A DNA stretch of 32,141 nucleotides from Candidatus Methanophagales archaeon (GTDB lineage: Archaea; Halobacteriota; Syntropharchaeia; Alkanophagales; Methanospirareceae): the NCBI GenBank assembly GCA_025435355.1, contig JANJFQ010000010.1:1-32141 (forward strand). The letters run 5' to 3'. This document shows positions 1 through 6,935 of this stretch, one piece after another (position 1 is the first letter of the stretch; each line of letters opens with the position of its first letter). The translations under genes were made by a program, and so were the position numbers. The notes below the pieces were generated by a model. The model saw nothing but the letters and a program-made list of their open reading frames with translations. It was not told the DNA's origin and made no database searches.

Positions 1-640
1 ATAGCGTTTCTTGATAGAGTATCCTTCCCTCAATCATTTGCGAATGTTTGAATGCCCGATCAGGTATGTAGATGAACACTAGGTCGGAGCTTGTGTGAAT
101 ATAGTCGGACAGGATGAGTGGATAGATCCCATAAGACAATATGTTCAGGGCGGTCAAGGGGAAATTCTCAGCTTGTAGCCCGCTGGCTTCTTGAGGATGG
201 ATGCCTTCTGGATGTTTTTGGACATAGCCTGTCTGTTGGGCAATTTGCTTTTCCCCCTTCCATATCTCATTCCACCATTGCTGGAAGATTTTTGGTAACC
301 AAATCTGCCCCAGAGGAAATCTCTCAAAGAAAAGGGGCCAAGTATATGACAAAGAAGTTCGACTCACATAGTTTTGATAAGGGTAAGTAGTAGAACTCTT
401 GCAGATGTAAAATAGACTTTCTTCTGAAGATTTTGGTGCATGTTTCTTGAGCCCTTCCCCCCATTCTTGTATTTTGGCCATCTCATCCAAGAGTTCCAGG
501 GCTTCGGCGCCACCAATTCTTTCTTTTACTTCTTTTTGCTGGCGCTCGGCGAGCCCCGTTTGGAATTGCTCGTCTAGCCAGGAAGCTAATTCCTTATCAA
601 ATAGACTATCGTAATTGACCTTACGAAGTAATCGAAACAT
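1..640 (-). CDS. Orphan protein, partial (cut by left window edge)
   Basis: Reading the minus strand from an ATG at 640 gives 213 codons without a stop up to the window edge, so the 3' end is missing. The start is well supported: GAGGTG lies five bases upstream. The protein begins MFRLLRKVNYDSLFDKELASW, is rich in aromatic residues (Trp, Tyr, Phe), and shows no signal peptide or clear membrane helix. I do not recognise a family. It lies about 30 bases after an attC-like element and is followed in the opposite direction of reading by nothing visible here. An unrelated open frame on the plus strand (118-390) overlaps it and is taken to be spurious. The long open frame plus a good ribosome site make it likely real; function unknown. 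Confidence 0.6.
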   Translation of the reverse strand, partial: MFRLLRKVNYDSLFDKELASWLDEQFQTGLAERQQKEVKERIGGAEALELLDEMAKIQEWGEGLKKHAPKSSEESLFYICKSSTTYPYQNYVSRTSLSYTWPLFFERFPLGQIWLPKIFQQWWNEIWKGEKQIAQQTGYVQKHPEGIHPQEASGLQAENFPLTALNILSYGIYPLILSDYIHTSSDLVFIYIPDRAFKHSQMIEGRILYQETL

Positions 641-672
641 CAAGGCACCTCATAAATATCAAAAAGTCTTTC

Positions 673-761
673 GCATAACGTTCCGAGCGTATCTGAAGTT
701 CCAAGCGAAGCGAGGAATTTGGACGAATGCTTTAGCCGTAGCCAGATACGCTCTGTTAAGT
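673..761 (-). other. attC-like recombination site (integron cassette type)
   Basis: Read on the minus strand the site begins with ACTTAAC (fits the RYYYAAC R'' box) at 761-755 and ends with GTTATGC (close to GTTRRRY, R' box) at 679-673. Inside are perfect 11-base inverted arms, GAGCGTATCTG on the minus strand at 753-743 and its complement at 695-685, enclosing about 47 bases with further partial pairing. It lies 12 bases beyond the stop codon of the 774-1772 gene and 33 bases before the start codon of the next gene, which is the layout of gene cassettes. Against it: the spacers between outer and inner boxes are unequal (1 and 5 bases), only one site is seen, and no integrase is in the window. 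A terminator hairpin is the main alternative. Confidence 0.45.
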
Positions 762-773
762 GATGTCGACTCA

Positions 774-1772
774 TTAAAATACCTCGTCTAAACTTTTTGC
801 ATTCCTTATTTTGTCAAATGTAGTATATCTAGGTGCTTGTGGGGCTTTCACCTCCCCCTTTGGTTTAGGAATTAATTTTAAATGCTCTATTTCTTTTGCT
901 TGATCCTCAAAATAAATGATGAATTTATCAGTATCTTTATATCTTTCAATTTTAACTACTTTCGCATAATGTGTTATTGCTGATGTCGGAGCCGTTTGAT
1001 AACCAGCAATATATTTTATTTTACCTATCATTGATTTTGATATTCTGATCGCATACCAGCAATTTTCTCCTAAGAATGTTTCTTCAAAACCCTCTTTATT
1101 AGCTGGAACGACTATTGTATCGACATTTTCTATCACTCCTCCGGCAACTTTACTTTTTTTAAATTCTCGTATATCTGCTTGAAAGGGTATATATTTGTGT
1201 ACATGGCAATCGAACTCTTCTTCATCAGTTATAAAGGTCTGAAATTCAACCACTTCTGTATTCATTGTTAATTGATTGAGAACATTAATTAAATCATCTG
1301 TTCTCTGGTCAATTATTATTATTGCTCCAACCGGCTTATCAAAGATGATTAATTCAAGAAAAGCATCTATGTTTCTGATGTTAAGAGATTTTAATTTATC
1401 GTCTATGAAAGATTTTTTTGCGGTGTCTTTTATTATATCGTTTAATAAAAACTCCTTAATTTTTCTCCCACTTGCTTTGTAAGATATTGAAAACTTTAAT
1501 AACTGTTGACCAATATGGGCAAAGGGATCATGGCTCGACAACTCATTTTCGATTATATATAATCGGGGATCACTTTTAAAAGAAAAGTCAATTAAATAAC
1601 CATCTGGGATAGATAATATATCTCCCCTCCCTATCCTTTTCTTAATATCTATATAGATGGATTCATCCCCAAATAATTCTCGGGAATGGGTGATAACCTC
1701 TTTTTCAAATTCTTCTTCCAAATCCCATAGATGCTGGTTATAAACTTTCTCAGTTATAAGCAAATTTTCCAT
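774..1772 (-). CDS. Orphan protein, possible nuclease-like N-terminus with EVE/PUA-like C-terminus
   Basis: A 332-residue protein. The ATG at 1772 is preferred because GAGGAGG lies nine bases before it; a TTG at 1790 overlaps that site. The N-terminal half has an acidic pattern, LIDFSFKSDPRLYIIENEL then HIGQQLLKF, that resembles the D...ExE core of PD-(D/E)XK-type nucleases, followed by an alpha/beta stretch (LELIIFDKPVGAIIIID). The C-terminal part (from GFEETFLGENCWYAIRIS to KEIEHLKLIPKP) has the look of an EVE/PUA/ASCH-type small beta barrel, a fold often used to sense modified bases. That would suit a defence or restriction role, but this is inference from pattern only; I cannot name the family. 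An attC-like site follows directly, consistent with a mobile cassette gene. Confidence 0.6.
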   Translation of the reverse strand: MENLLITEKVYNQHLWDLEEEFEKEVITHSRELFGDESIYIDIKKRIGRGDILSIPDGYLIDFSFKSDPRLYIIENELSSHDPFAHIGQQLLKFSISYKASGRKIKEFLLNDIIKDTAKKSFIDDKLKSLNIRNIDAFLELIIFDKPVGAIIIIDQRTDDLINVLNQLTMNTEVVEFQTFITDEEEFDCHVHKYIPFQADIREFKKSKVAGGVIENVDTIVVPANKEGFEETFLGENCWYAIRISKSMIGKIKYIAGYQTAPTSAITHYAKVVKIERYKDTDKFIIYFEDQAKEIEHLKLIPKPKGEVKAPQAPRYTTFDKIRNAKSLDEVF

Positions 1773-1818
1773 CAGTATCATCCTCCTCAATTAATTTAGC
1801 CGATTTTACTTGACTCAG

Positions 1819-1841
1819 GTATATCTGCAATGCGGATATAC
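1819..1841. promoter_or_regulatory. Operator-like palindrome upstream of the 774-1772 gene
   Basis: Arms GTATATC (1819-1825) and GATATAC (1835-1841) are perfect complements, with a near-symmetric centre, giving a 23-base imperfect palindrome. It lies 47-69 bases before the ATG at 1772, a position suited to control of that gene. No cognate regulator is adjacent. Confidence 0.3.
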
Positions 1842-1994
1842 TCATTTTGGGAGTGTCCTTTAACTTATTTCATAATCGTATACATCTTTTTAGTTAAGAC
1901 ATAGGGCACATATAAAGGTGTCGCAACCATGTAAAATTTTAGCGTATCTTATTATAGTGGGAGTTTTCTCTGAGTCGAAACATTCTCCATCAAA

Positions 1995-2375
1995 TTAAAA
2001 ATCATGTTTTGATTTTAGTCTCATAGAGATACCTATGAGAATAAGCAAAACTAAAGTTTTGGACTTCCTCATGAGATGCCAGATTGAAAGAGGGGGATAT
2101 TCTGGTAATGACATTGCGAAATAAGCAAGTCCCTGGTTGTAATAAGCCACTGCAAAGTTTTCCCCCAGTTCTTCTTTAATTTTGTCATCTTCTGCAAGTT
2201 TTTCTGCAAGCTCGAAATAAGAAATTGAAATGTCATATTCTCCGATAGTTCCAAAAGTGATTCCCTCGTTCATTAAAAGTTCCGCAGATATACTTCTATC
2301 TTCCTTTATCTGTTCGTATGCCTCCTCTTTCCTGCCTCTTCGTAGTAATTCTTCTAATTCGTCAAGATTCGTCAA
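1995..2375 (-). CDS. Short TPR-like protein, probably truncated
   Basis: A 126-residue protein starting at TTG 2375, chosen because GAGGAGG lies six bases upstream; an in-frame TTG at 2426 has no such site. Helical repeats of tetratricopeptide type are visible: an N-terminal helix pair (LDELEELLRRGRKEEAYEQI), a repeat around EGITFGTIGEYDISISYFELAEKL, and the start of another (NFAVAYYNQGLAYFAMS). After that the repeat pattern breaks into LPEYPPLSIWHLMRKSKTL and a short hydrophobic segment (LVLLILIGISM). In intact TPR proteins the repeat would continue, so the tail looks like out-of-frame or replaced sequence. It may be a decayed gene or a small membrane-anchored TPR protein. TPR domains bind proteins; no partner can be named. 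Confidence 0.45.
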   Translation of the reverse strand: MTNLDELEELLRRGRKEEAYEQIKEDRSISAELLMNEGITFGTIGEYDISISYFELAEKLAEDDKIKEELGENFAVAYYNQGLAYFAMSLPEYPPLSIWHLMRKSKTLVLLILIGISMRLKSKHDF

Positions 2376-2508
2376 GTTATTCCTCCTCACTTTTTTCGAT
2401 TTGTTTTTTATGACATTTTGTTGCAAACACTATTTATATCCCGTTAGACAGGTCTTGTAAATCCCCTCTAATCTCTTACTTAAAATCCTTTCATTTAAAG
2501 TTTGTGTT

Positions 2509-2664
2509 TCATTTCTCCCAAAGCTTCCACCATTTCTTTTGTGCAGAAGGTAGTCTGAGCTTCAAATGAGCTTTTTGCTCAAAAGCAAGGCCCCTTCTCA
2601 GTTCCTCGTTCGCTACTTCCGTTCTATCCCGTTTCTCTTGAAGATACTTCTTATCTTCTATCAC
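2509..2664 (-). CDS. Possible small protein or gene remnant (51 aa)
   Basis: From a GTG at 2664 the minus strand encodes 51 residues rich in Lys, Glu and Arg, ending in QKKWWKLWEK. The charged, helical composition differs from random six-frame translation and suggests genuine coding sequence. A stop lies a few codons upstream of the GTG and no good ribosome site is visible, so it may be the tail of a decayed gene. Function unknown. Confidence 0.3.
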   Translation of the reverse strand: MIEDKKYLQEKRDRTEVANEELRRGLAFEQKAHLKLRLPSAQKKWWKLWEK

Positions 2665-2718
2665 AGATAACCCACGATGTTACCCCTTATTTCCACAGCT
2701 CAAGCTCTTCTCGTGTTC

Positions 2719-2808
2719 TTACCCAAGGCATTCAACTCTTCTTTTTATCATATTCATGCAGTGCTTTGAATATTTCTTTACCATCGCATCATACACCTTT
2801 TTTGACAT
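2719..2808 (-). pseudogene. Scrap of a winged-helix regulator gene
   Basis: The 29-codon ORF starts MSKKVYDAMVKK and then diverges. Its first part matches residues KKVYDAMVKK of the regulator at 15906-16124, and 32 bases (2773-2804) are identical to 16068-16099. Only the 5' end of the gene is represented; the helix-turn-helix is absent. Best read as a truncated duplicate, not a working regulator. Confidence 0.5.
2773..2804 (-). repeat. 32-base exact direct repeat (copy 1 of 2)
   Basis: Identical to 16068-16099, where it encodes the first helix of the winged-helix regulator. The same orientation and the matching reading frame indicate copying of a coding segment, not a mobile repeat. Confidence 0.8.
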
Positions 2809-2974
2809 ATCGTTTTTCAAAAGTGACGGAGTGAGTGGCTCAAAATTCGAAAAGATTTTGGCTTCTTTTAGACTCGGTGGGTTGACAGTCTAAATCAAGA
2901 GATGAAAAAGGGGAAGGGATGAAGGAGGGGTAAAGATACACCCTCTCCCTCCATAAATAATGCTCCACCAGCAT

Positions 2975-3352
2975 CTACTTCATCAGCCACACTCCCTCTA
3001 CACCCTCAAAATGTGGATCGGCTGTAGCGAGTTCAGAATTAACGCTCATAGCACAAGCGTATATGAGCGCATCCATGGCGTGCAAGCCATACTTTGTAGA
3101 GATGTCCGCCGCACTATCAGCGATCTCCTCGGTCACCTCCACGATTATGCTCCGCTCCTTGATAAAATCCATAGCCTCTTTCACTCCTTCCATACCCTCT
3201 TTCTTCAGTTTCCTCTTCACCTCAAAAATGGAGAGAGAAGACGTGTAGAGGATCGTTTCGGATTCAATGAGTTCTTTAACCTCCTCCCTTTCAGCAAAGA
3301 AATAAGCGAGCCAGATAGAGGAGTCGAGAAGTTTAAATTCTGTCCTCCTCAT
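2975..3352 (-). CDS. vapC: VapC-type PIN-domain ribonuclease toxin
   Basis: A 125-residue PIN-domain protein. The acidic residues that bind metal in PIN nucleases are in place: D10 (KLLDSSIW), E44 (SIFEVKRK), D94 (HAMDALIYA) and D112 (TADPHF). PIN toxins cleave RNA, often tRNA, when not bound by the partner antitoxin. Its start lies inside the 3' end of the upstream antitoxin gene (20-base overlap, 3333-3352), so the two are translated together, the usual VapBC layout. Length is normal for the family and no residue appears lost, so the toxin is probably active. Confidence 0.9.
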   Translation of the reverse strand: MRRTEFKLLDSSIWLAYFFAEREEVKELIESETILYTSSLSIFEVKRKLKKEGMEGVKEAMDFIKERSIIVEVTEEIADSAADISTKYGLHAMDALIYACAMSVNSELATADPHFEGVEGVWLMK

Positions 3353-3539
3353 CCCTCAATCCCTCCAGGATCTCCTCCATCGTTTTCCTCCCGAAAGTCC
3401 CATACATGCTCTTACCCGGCTTTATAGCGTCCTTTATGAGAAGCACTATCACCTCATCATAACTCGAAAGCCGCTTCCTCCCTTTTATCTGCCGTAAAGC
3501 TTTTAGAGTTTCCTCCTTCACTTGAACCGTTGTGACCAT
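3333..3539 (-). CDS. vapB: VapB-type antitoxin
   Basis: A 68-residue protein immediately upstream of and overlapping the PIN toxin gene. The N-terminus (MVTTVQVKEETLKALRQIKGRKRLSSYDEVIVLLI) has the beta strand plus two helices expected of a short DNA-binding antitoxin of AbrB/RHH-like type, and the charged C-terminus (RKTMEEILEGLRDEEDRI) is the likely toxin-neutralising tail. Antitoxins of this type repress their own operon. A TATA-like box 27-36 bases upstream on the minus strand (3566-3575) fits a leaderless transcript. Confidence 0.85.
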   Translation of the reverse strand: MVTTVQVKEETLKALRQIKGRKRLSSYDEVIVLLIKDAIKPGKSMYGTFGRKTMEEILEGLRDEEDRI

Positions 3540-3565
3540 ACTATATTCTATATACCATAGTAACG

Positions 3566-3575
3566 TTTATAAATA
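3566..3575. promoter_or_regulatory. TATA-like box shared by vapB and the radical SAM gene
   Basis: TTTATAAATA lies in the 45-base divergent gap. It is about 30 bases before the vapB ATG on the minus strand and 19-28 bases before either ATG of the radical SAM gene on the plus strand, so it could serve either direction. Confidence 0.45.
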
Positions 3576-3584
3576 AATGACGCC

Positions 3585-4430
3585 ATGCCAGCAATGGAAG
3601 AGAAAAAGAGATTGGGAATTGGATACCGATATGTCCCTTTTATCACGCTGTCAGAGCTAAAGCCACGAGTTTGGATCACGCTTTCGGGCTGCAACTTCAA
3701 ATGTAAAGGATGTTTTAGCATCGCTCGTGGCACGGTAGGCGAGCCGATGACTGTTGAGCAGTTAATAAGTTTAGTGAAGAAATCGTCAAGTGAATATTAT
3801 GGGAATACACCGCTGGAAGAAGCAGTAATAACGGGTGGCGAACCTACGCTAAACAGACATTACCTCGTGGATTTGGTAACGCAGCTAAAAAAAATTGTTG
3901 GATGGATAGTGCTTGATACGAATGGATACTTTTTAGACGATGCTTACCTGGAAGAGCTAATAGAAGCAGGTTTAAGTGAAGTCATGTTTGACTTGAAGGC
4001 GTATGATGAGAAACTGCATGAATGGTACACCGGGCACTCGAATAAAAGAATATTAGCGAATATAAGAAATGCGTACGGAAAAATAAAGCTCGTGGTGAAC
4101 ACCGTATATATACCGGGAATTGCGGATGACCCCGAAATAGAGCAGATAGTGAAGTTTTTAGCTGAAATAGACAAGAAAGGCGAGATAGATTACAGGATAA
4201 ATAGATTCAGAGCGGAGTTGAGCCACGAGAAAATATCGAGGAATCCATATCCGGAGGAGATAGAGCGTGCTTACTCGATTGTTGCTAAATATATGAAAAA
4301 CTCGGTGATAGGCAAGAGTTGTGTGCGAGAAAGGAGAATAGGCGTAAAAAGGGGTTGGATAACGGTATTCCCGGATGGGACTTTAAAAGGGCGAACTTTG
4401 GATGATTACAGGGCAGGGTTTAGTGCTTAG
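3585..4430 (+). CDS. Radical SAM protein, glycyl-radical-activase-like
   Basis: A 281-residue radical SAM enzyme. The 4Fe-4S motif is C36-x3-C40-x2-C43 (SGCNFKCKGC), and GGEPT at 84-88 is the SAM-binding motif; VLDTNGYF and EVMFDLKAYD follow, as in activase-like members of the family. These enzymes cut SAM reductively to make a 5'-deoxyadenosyl radical. There is no second Cys cluster, so it resembles short activating enzymes, but no glycyl radical enzyme is nearby and the substrate is unknown. Translation may begin at 3585 or at ATG 3594, which is equally plausible because no ribosome site is present and the transcript is likely leaderless. A GNAT gene follows 39 bases downstream on the same strand, so the two may be cotranscribed. 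Confidence 0.8.
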   Translation: MPAMEEKKRLGIGYRYVPFITLSELKPRVWITLSGCNFKCKGCFSIARGTVGEPMTVEQLISLVKKSSSEYYGNTPLEEAVITGGEPTLNRHYLVDLVTQLKKIVGWIVLDTNGYFLDDAYLEELIEAGLSEVMFDLKAYDEKLHEWYTGHSNKRILANIRNAYGKIKLVVNTVYIPGIADDPEIEQIVKFLAEIDKKGEIDYRINRFRAELSHEKISRNPYPEEIERAYSIVAKYMKNSVIGKSCVRERRIGVKRGWITVFPDGTLKGRTLDDYRAGFSA

Positions 4431-4469
4431 AATTTATACCACAAGATATTGAGCAATTACATATAGACA

Positions 4470-4898
4470 ATGATAAGGAAATTCAAGAAGTCGGACTTGT
4501 GGGAAATTATAAGAATAGAGAAGAAAGCATTCCCCAAATCGCCTTACAACAGGTTTATTTTTTTGCATTATGCATCCGCATACCCCGATAATTTTCTGGT
4601 ATACGTAGAAGATGAAGGAACGCAGTTGAATAAAATCGTTGGCTATATAATCTTTTATCCTGAGGGGCATATAGTGTCTATCGCAGTGCATCCTGCGTAT
4701 AGAAGGAGAGGGATAGGGACAGAGCTTGTGGCGGTGGTATTGAAAAGAACGAAAGGTAAGGCAAGTGTGGAAGTGCGAGATAGCAACGAAGTGGCAAAGG
4801 AGTTTTATACACATTTAGGCTTCTCCCTTCGAACTATAATCCCAGAGTATTACGGCGACGAAGATGCACTTGTGATGGTGCGAACAGGTACAAATTAA
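4470..4898 (+). CDS. GNAT family N-acetyltransferase (RimI-like)
   Basis: A 142-residue GNAT protein. Motif A, SIAVHPAYRRRGIGTEL, carries the R-x-x-G-x-G loop that grips the pyrophosphate of acetyl-CoA, and the later VRDSNEVAKEFYTHLGF segment matches the B motif of RimI-like protein N-terminal acetyltransferases. Such enzymes acetylate the alpha-amino group of proteins; in archaea a RimI homologue modifies many N-termini. It lies 39 bases after the radical SAM gene on the same strand. Its 3' end overlaps the convergent GH130 gene by four bases. Substrate is inferred from family only. Confidence 0.8.
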   Translation: MIRKFKKSDLWEIIRIEKKAFPKSPYNRFIFLHYASAYPDNFLVYVEDEGTQLNKIVGYIIFYPEGHIVSIAVHPAYRRRGIGTELVAVVLKRTKGKASVEVRDSNEVAKEFYTHLGFSLRTIIPEYYGDEDALVMVRTGTN

Positions 4899-5779
4899 AA
4901 AATCCCTAACATTTCTTCCTTATCCACGGTAGCTACGCAAACTACACTATCTGCCCCACCGTAATATACAAAATATTTATTCCGTACCTCACATGCACCG
5001 CAAGCAAATACAACACGAGGTACCTCGCCTCTTATTTCATAATCCGCCTCTGGTTCGATAATAGGTTCAGGATGCCGGTATAACACTTTTGAAGGGTCAT
5101 CCAGGCTGAGCATCGCCGCTCCCAATCTATATACATTATCCTCGTCAACACCATGGTATATCAGCAGCCATCCTTTCTCCGTCTTTATTGGCGGAGCACC
5201 CGCACCAATCTTCTCACTTTCCCAACCTCCTTCTTCGCACGGTGCCATAATTTCTCTCGTCCCATACCACTCAGCTAAGTTATCTGAGTAACTAATCCAG
5301 ATACCCATACGCTCTCCTTCTCGTGTTGGCCTATGAAGAAGCACATATTTACCTTCAATCTTATCAGGGAAGAGAACGGCATTTTTGTTATTCATCTCAG
5401 GCCACCATACATCATATCTCCTCCAACTGATAAAGTTATCCGTGGATGCTAAACCTACCCGCATCCCCCTCTCAGAATAAGCGGTATAAGTCATATAATA
5501 ACGGTTTTCAAGTTTTACCACCCGTGGGTCCTCACACCCTCGTGGTTCCAATATCACTTTCGGCGTGAAAACCGGTTTGTCAAAGCGAAAGAAGTTGAAA
5601 CCGTCTACACTTACTGCATACCCAATTCTTGAAATACCATCCCGCCCCATAGCCCGGTAAAGGAGGTGAAATAAACCATGATCATAAACAACCGCGGGAT
5701 TAAAAACATCTTCTGATTCCCATGCATTCTCTGGCTTGGGCTTCAATATCGGGTTGCCTTCGTAACGCCTCAACTTCAT
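4895..5779 (-). CDS. GH130 mannoside phosphorylase
   Basis: A 294-residue five-bladed beta-propeller enzyme of glycoside hydrolase family 130, whose members phosphorolyse beta-mannosides to mannose 1-phosphate (some hydrolyse them). Family hallmarks: RYEGNPIL near the N-terminus, CEDPR at 82-86 carrying the catalytic Asp, and KIGAGAPPIKTEKGWLLIYHGV. Compact length is normal. The linkage acted on (beta-1,4 or beta-1,2) cannot be told from sequence by eye. It starts four bases after the upstream glycosyltransferase gene, with GGAGAGGAGG overlapping that gene's end, so the two are one operon. A second pair of the same kind is at 11628-13872, suggesting coupled synthesis and recovery of mannosides. 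Confidence 0.85.
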   Translation of the reverse strand: MKLRRYEGNPILKPKPENAWESEDVFNPAVVYDHGLFHLLYRAMGRDGISRIGYAVSVDGFNFFRFDKPVFTPKVILEPRGCEDPRVVKLENRYYMTYTAYSERGMRVGLASTDNFISWRRYDVWWPEMNNKNAVLFPDKIEGKYVLLHRPTREGERMGIWISYSDNLAEWYGTREIMAPCEEGGWESEKIGAGAPPIKTEKGWLLIYHGVDEDNVYRLGAAMLSLDDPSKVLYRHPEPIIEPEADYEIRGEVPRVVFACGACEVRNKYFVYYGGADSVVCVATVDKEEMLGIF

Positions 5780-5783
5780 TCAA

Positions 5784-6821
5784 TTACAACCTCCTCTCCT
5801 TCAATACCCCGGTAAAAACGTCTATGTATATCTCTGCTATCTTCTCCGCAGACATTATATGTGTGTACACCTCTTCCGCTTCTATAACTCTCTTCGCTAT
5901 CCTCTCATCTTCACAAAAGTCAACCAATTTATGGCACAGGTCCTCCGTATCACTATAATAGGTCACTTCATCCTTCAATGGCTGGAAGTACTCGGATTGC
6001 TGTGGAATGAAGATTGGGCAATCAGCACCTATCGCCTGGAAGATTGTAGCAGAAACAAGCCTGTGGTATCTGTTCTGGTATTTATGGAAAATAACCGCAT
6101 CCGAAGCAAATAGATACTCGTCAAACCGCTCATCTGATAAAGTCCCCTCTTCACGAACAATCATCCATGGTGGTGCCGACTCCTTCTCAAGCATCTCGTA
6201 GCCATGAGAAATCACAAATAATAAAACCACTTTCGACTTTAACTCTTCACACAAGTATCTCAGGTATGGATAATATCCCCTCTGGCAGAAAGTGAAGATT
6301 ATTTTCTTATCCATCGGCAAATCAAGTCTTTTTCTGCTTTCATACTTGTCCCCATGCCTTATAGGGAAACAGGGAAAGGGGATGTATTCTGCGTCAGGAT
6401 AAACATCCTTCAGGAACTCTTGCCGCTCATCGAAGTAAACTACTTTATCCCAGGGAAACTGATAAAACCACGTTTCCTCCGGTAACTTATCTTCGTGAAC
6501 GATATGAACCGTTCTCGCCCGATTTTTTATCATAGGGAATATCCTGGCGAGCGGTTCTACGGGGAGCGTCCTTAAGTCCTCCACTACAAAGATGTCAAAC
6601 TCTGATGTGAGTATGGGTCTTGGGTCGAGGAAGTTTTTCCCAAAGCATCTTATTACATAACGCCCGTCTTTACCCGTAAATTTGTCTTCGCCGAACTCAT
6701 CCTTAAGAAAACTGAATACAGTTACTTTATGCCCCATCGCCAGCCATGCATTCACCAGCGCTTTTGCATGCACCGCAGCGCCAGTTTCAACGTTCCATGA
6801 GGTCATCACTGCAATCTTCAT
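5784..6821 (-). CDS. Glycosyltransferase, GT-B fold (GT4-like), paralogue of 12778-13872
   Basis: A 345-residue cytoplasmic protein with a GT-B layout: N-terminal Rossmann domain (MKIAVMTSWNVETGAAVHAKALVNAW, then GHKVTVFSF), linker with IPFPCFPI, and C-terminal nucleotide-binding domain (IIFTFCQRGYYPYL to the C-terminal helices). The usual acidic E-x7-E of GT4 enzymes is not obvious; the equivalent segment reads SATIFQAIGADCPIF. It is clearly paralogous to the transferase at 12778-13872: both share the opening, TVHIVHE/TVLVVHE, the Trp-Asp-Phe/Phe-Asp pattern after it, and PFPCFP/PYPCHP. It forms a two-gene unit with the GH130 gene. A GDP-mannose donor is a guess from that pairing. GGTGGAG six bases before the ATG supports the start. 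Confidence 0.75.
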   Translation of the reverse strand: MKIAVMTSWNVETGAAVHAKALVNAWLAMGHKVTVFSFLKDEFGEDKFTGKDGRYVIRCFGKNFLDPRPILTSEFDIFVVEDLRTLPVEPLARIFPMIKNRARTVHIVHEDKLPEETWFYQFPWDKVVYFDERQEFLKDVYPDAEYIPFPCFPIRHGDKYESRKRLDLPMDKKIIFTFCQRGYYPYLRYLCEELKSKVVLLFVISHGYEMLEKESAPPWMIVREEGTLSDERFDEYLFASDAVIFHKYQNRYHRLVSATIFQAIGADCPIFIPQQSEYFQPLKDEVTYYSDTEDLCHKLVDFCEDERIAKRVIEAEEVYTHIMSAEKIAEIYIDVFTGVLKERRL

Positions 6822-6935
6822 TTGTTCTCCACCGTGCTTTATAAAGAATTTTAAAGTACTATATATAACTTACTATTATTTGCGCTATTTTCTGGTTACA
6901 TCTTCAAACAACCTTATAAACTTCATTTCTTTTAC

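Larger units (their letters stand above)
2376..2974. other. Mostly non-coding stretch with gene scraps
   Basis: About 600 bases between the TPR-like gene and vapC. It contains a possible 51-residue ORF (2509-2664) and a scrap of a wHTH gene (2719-2808), both listed separately. The rest shows no convincing gene, RNA or repeat. The area looks like degraded sequence. Confidence 0.4.

Noticed and set aside
118-390. 90-residue plus-strand ORF at the left end
   Set aside because: The minus strand is open for 213 codons across the whole stretch with a good ribosome site; the plus ORF has low-complexity composition and no recognisable domain.
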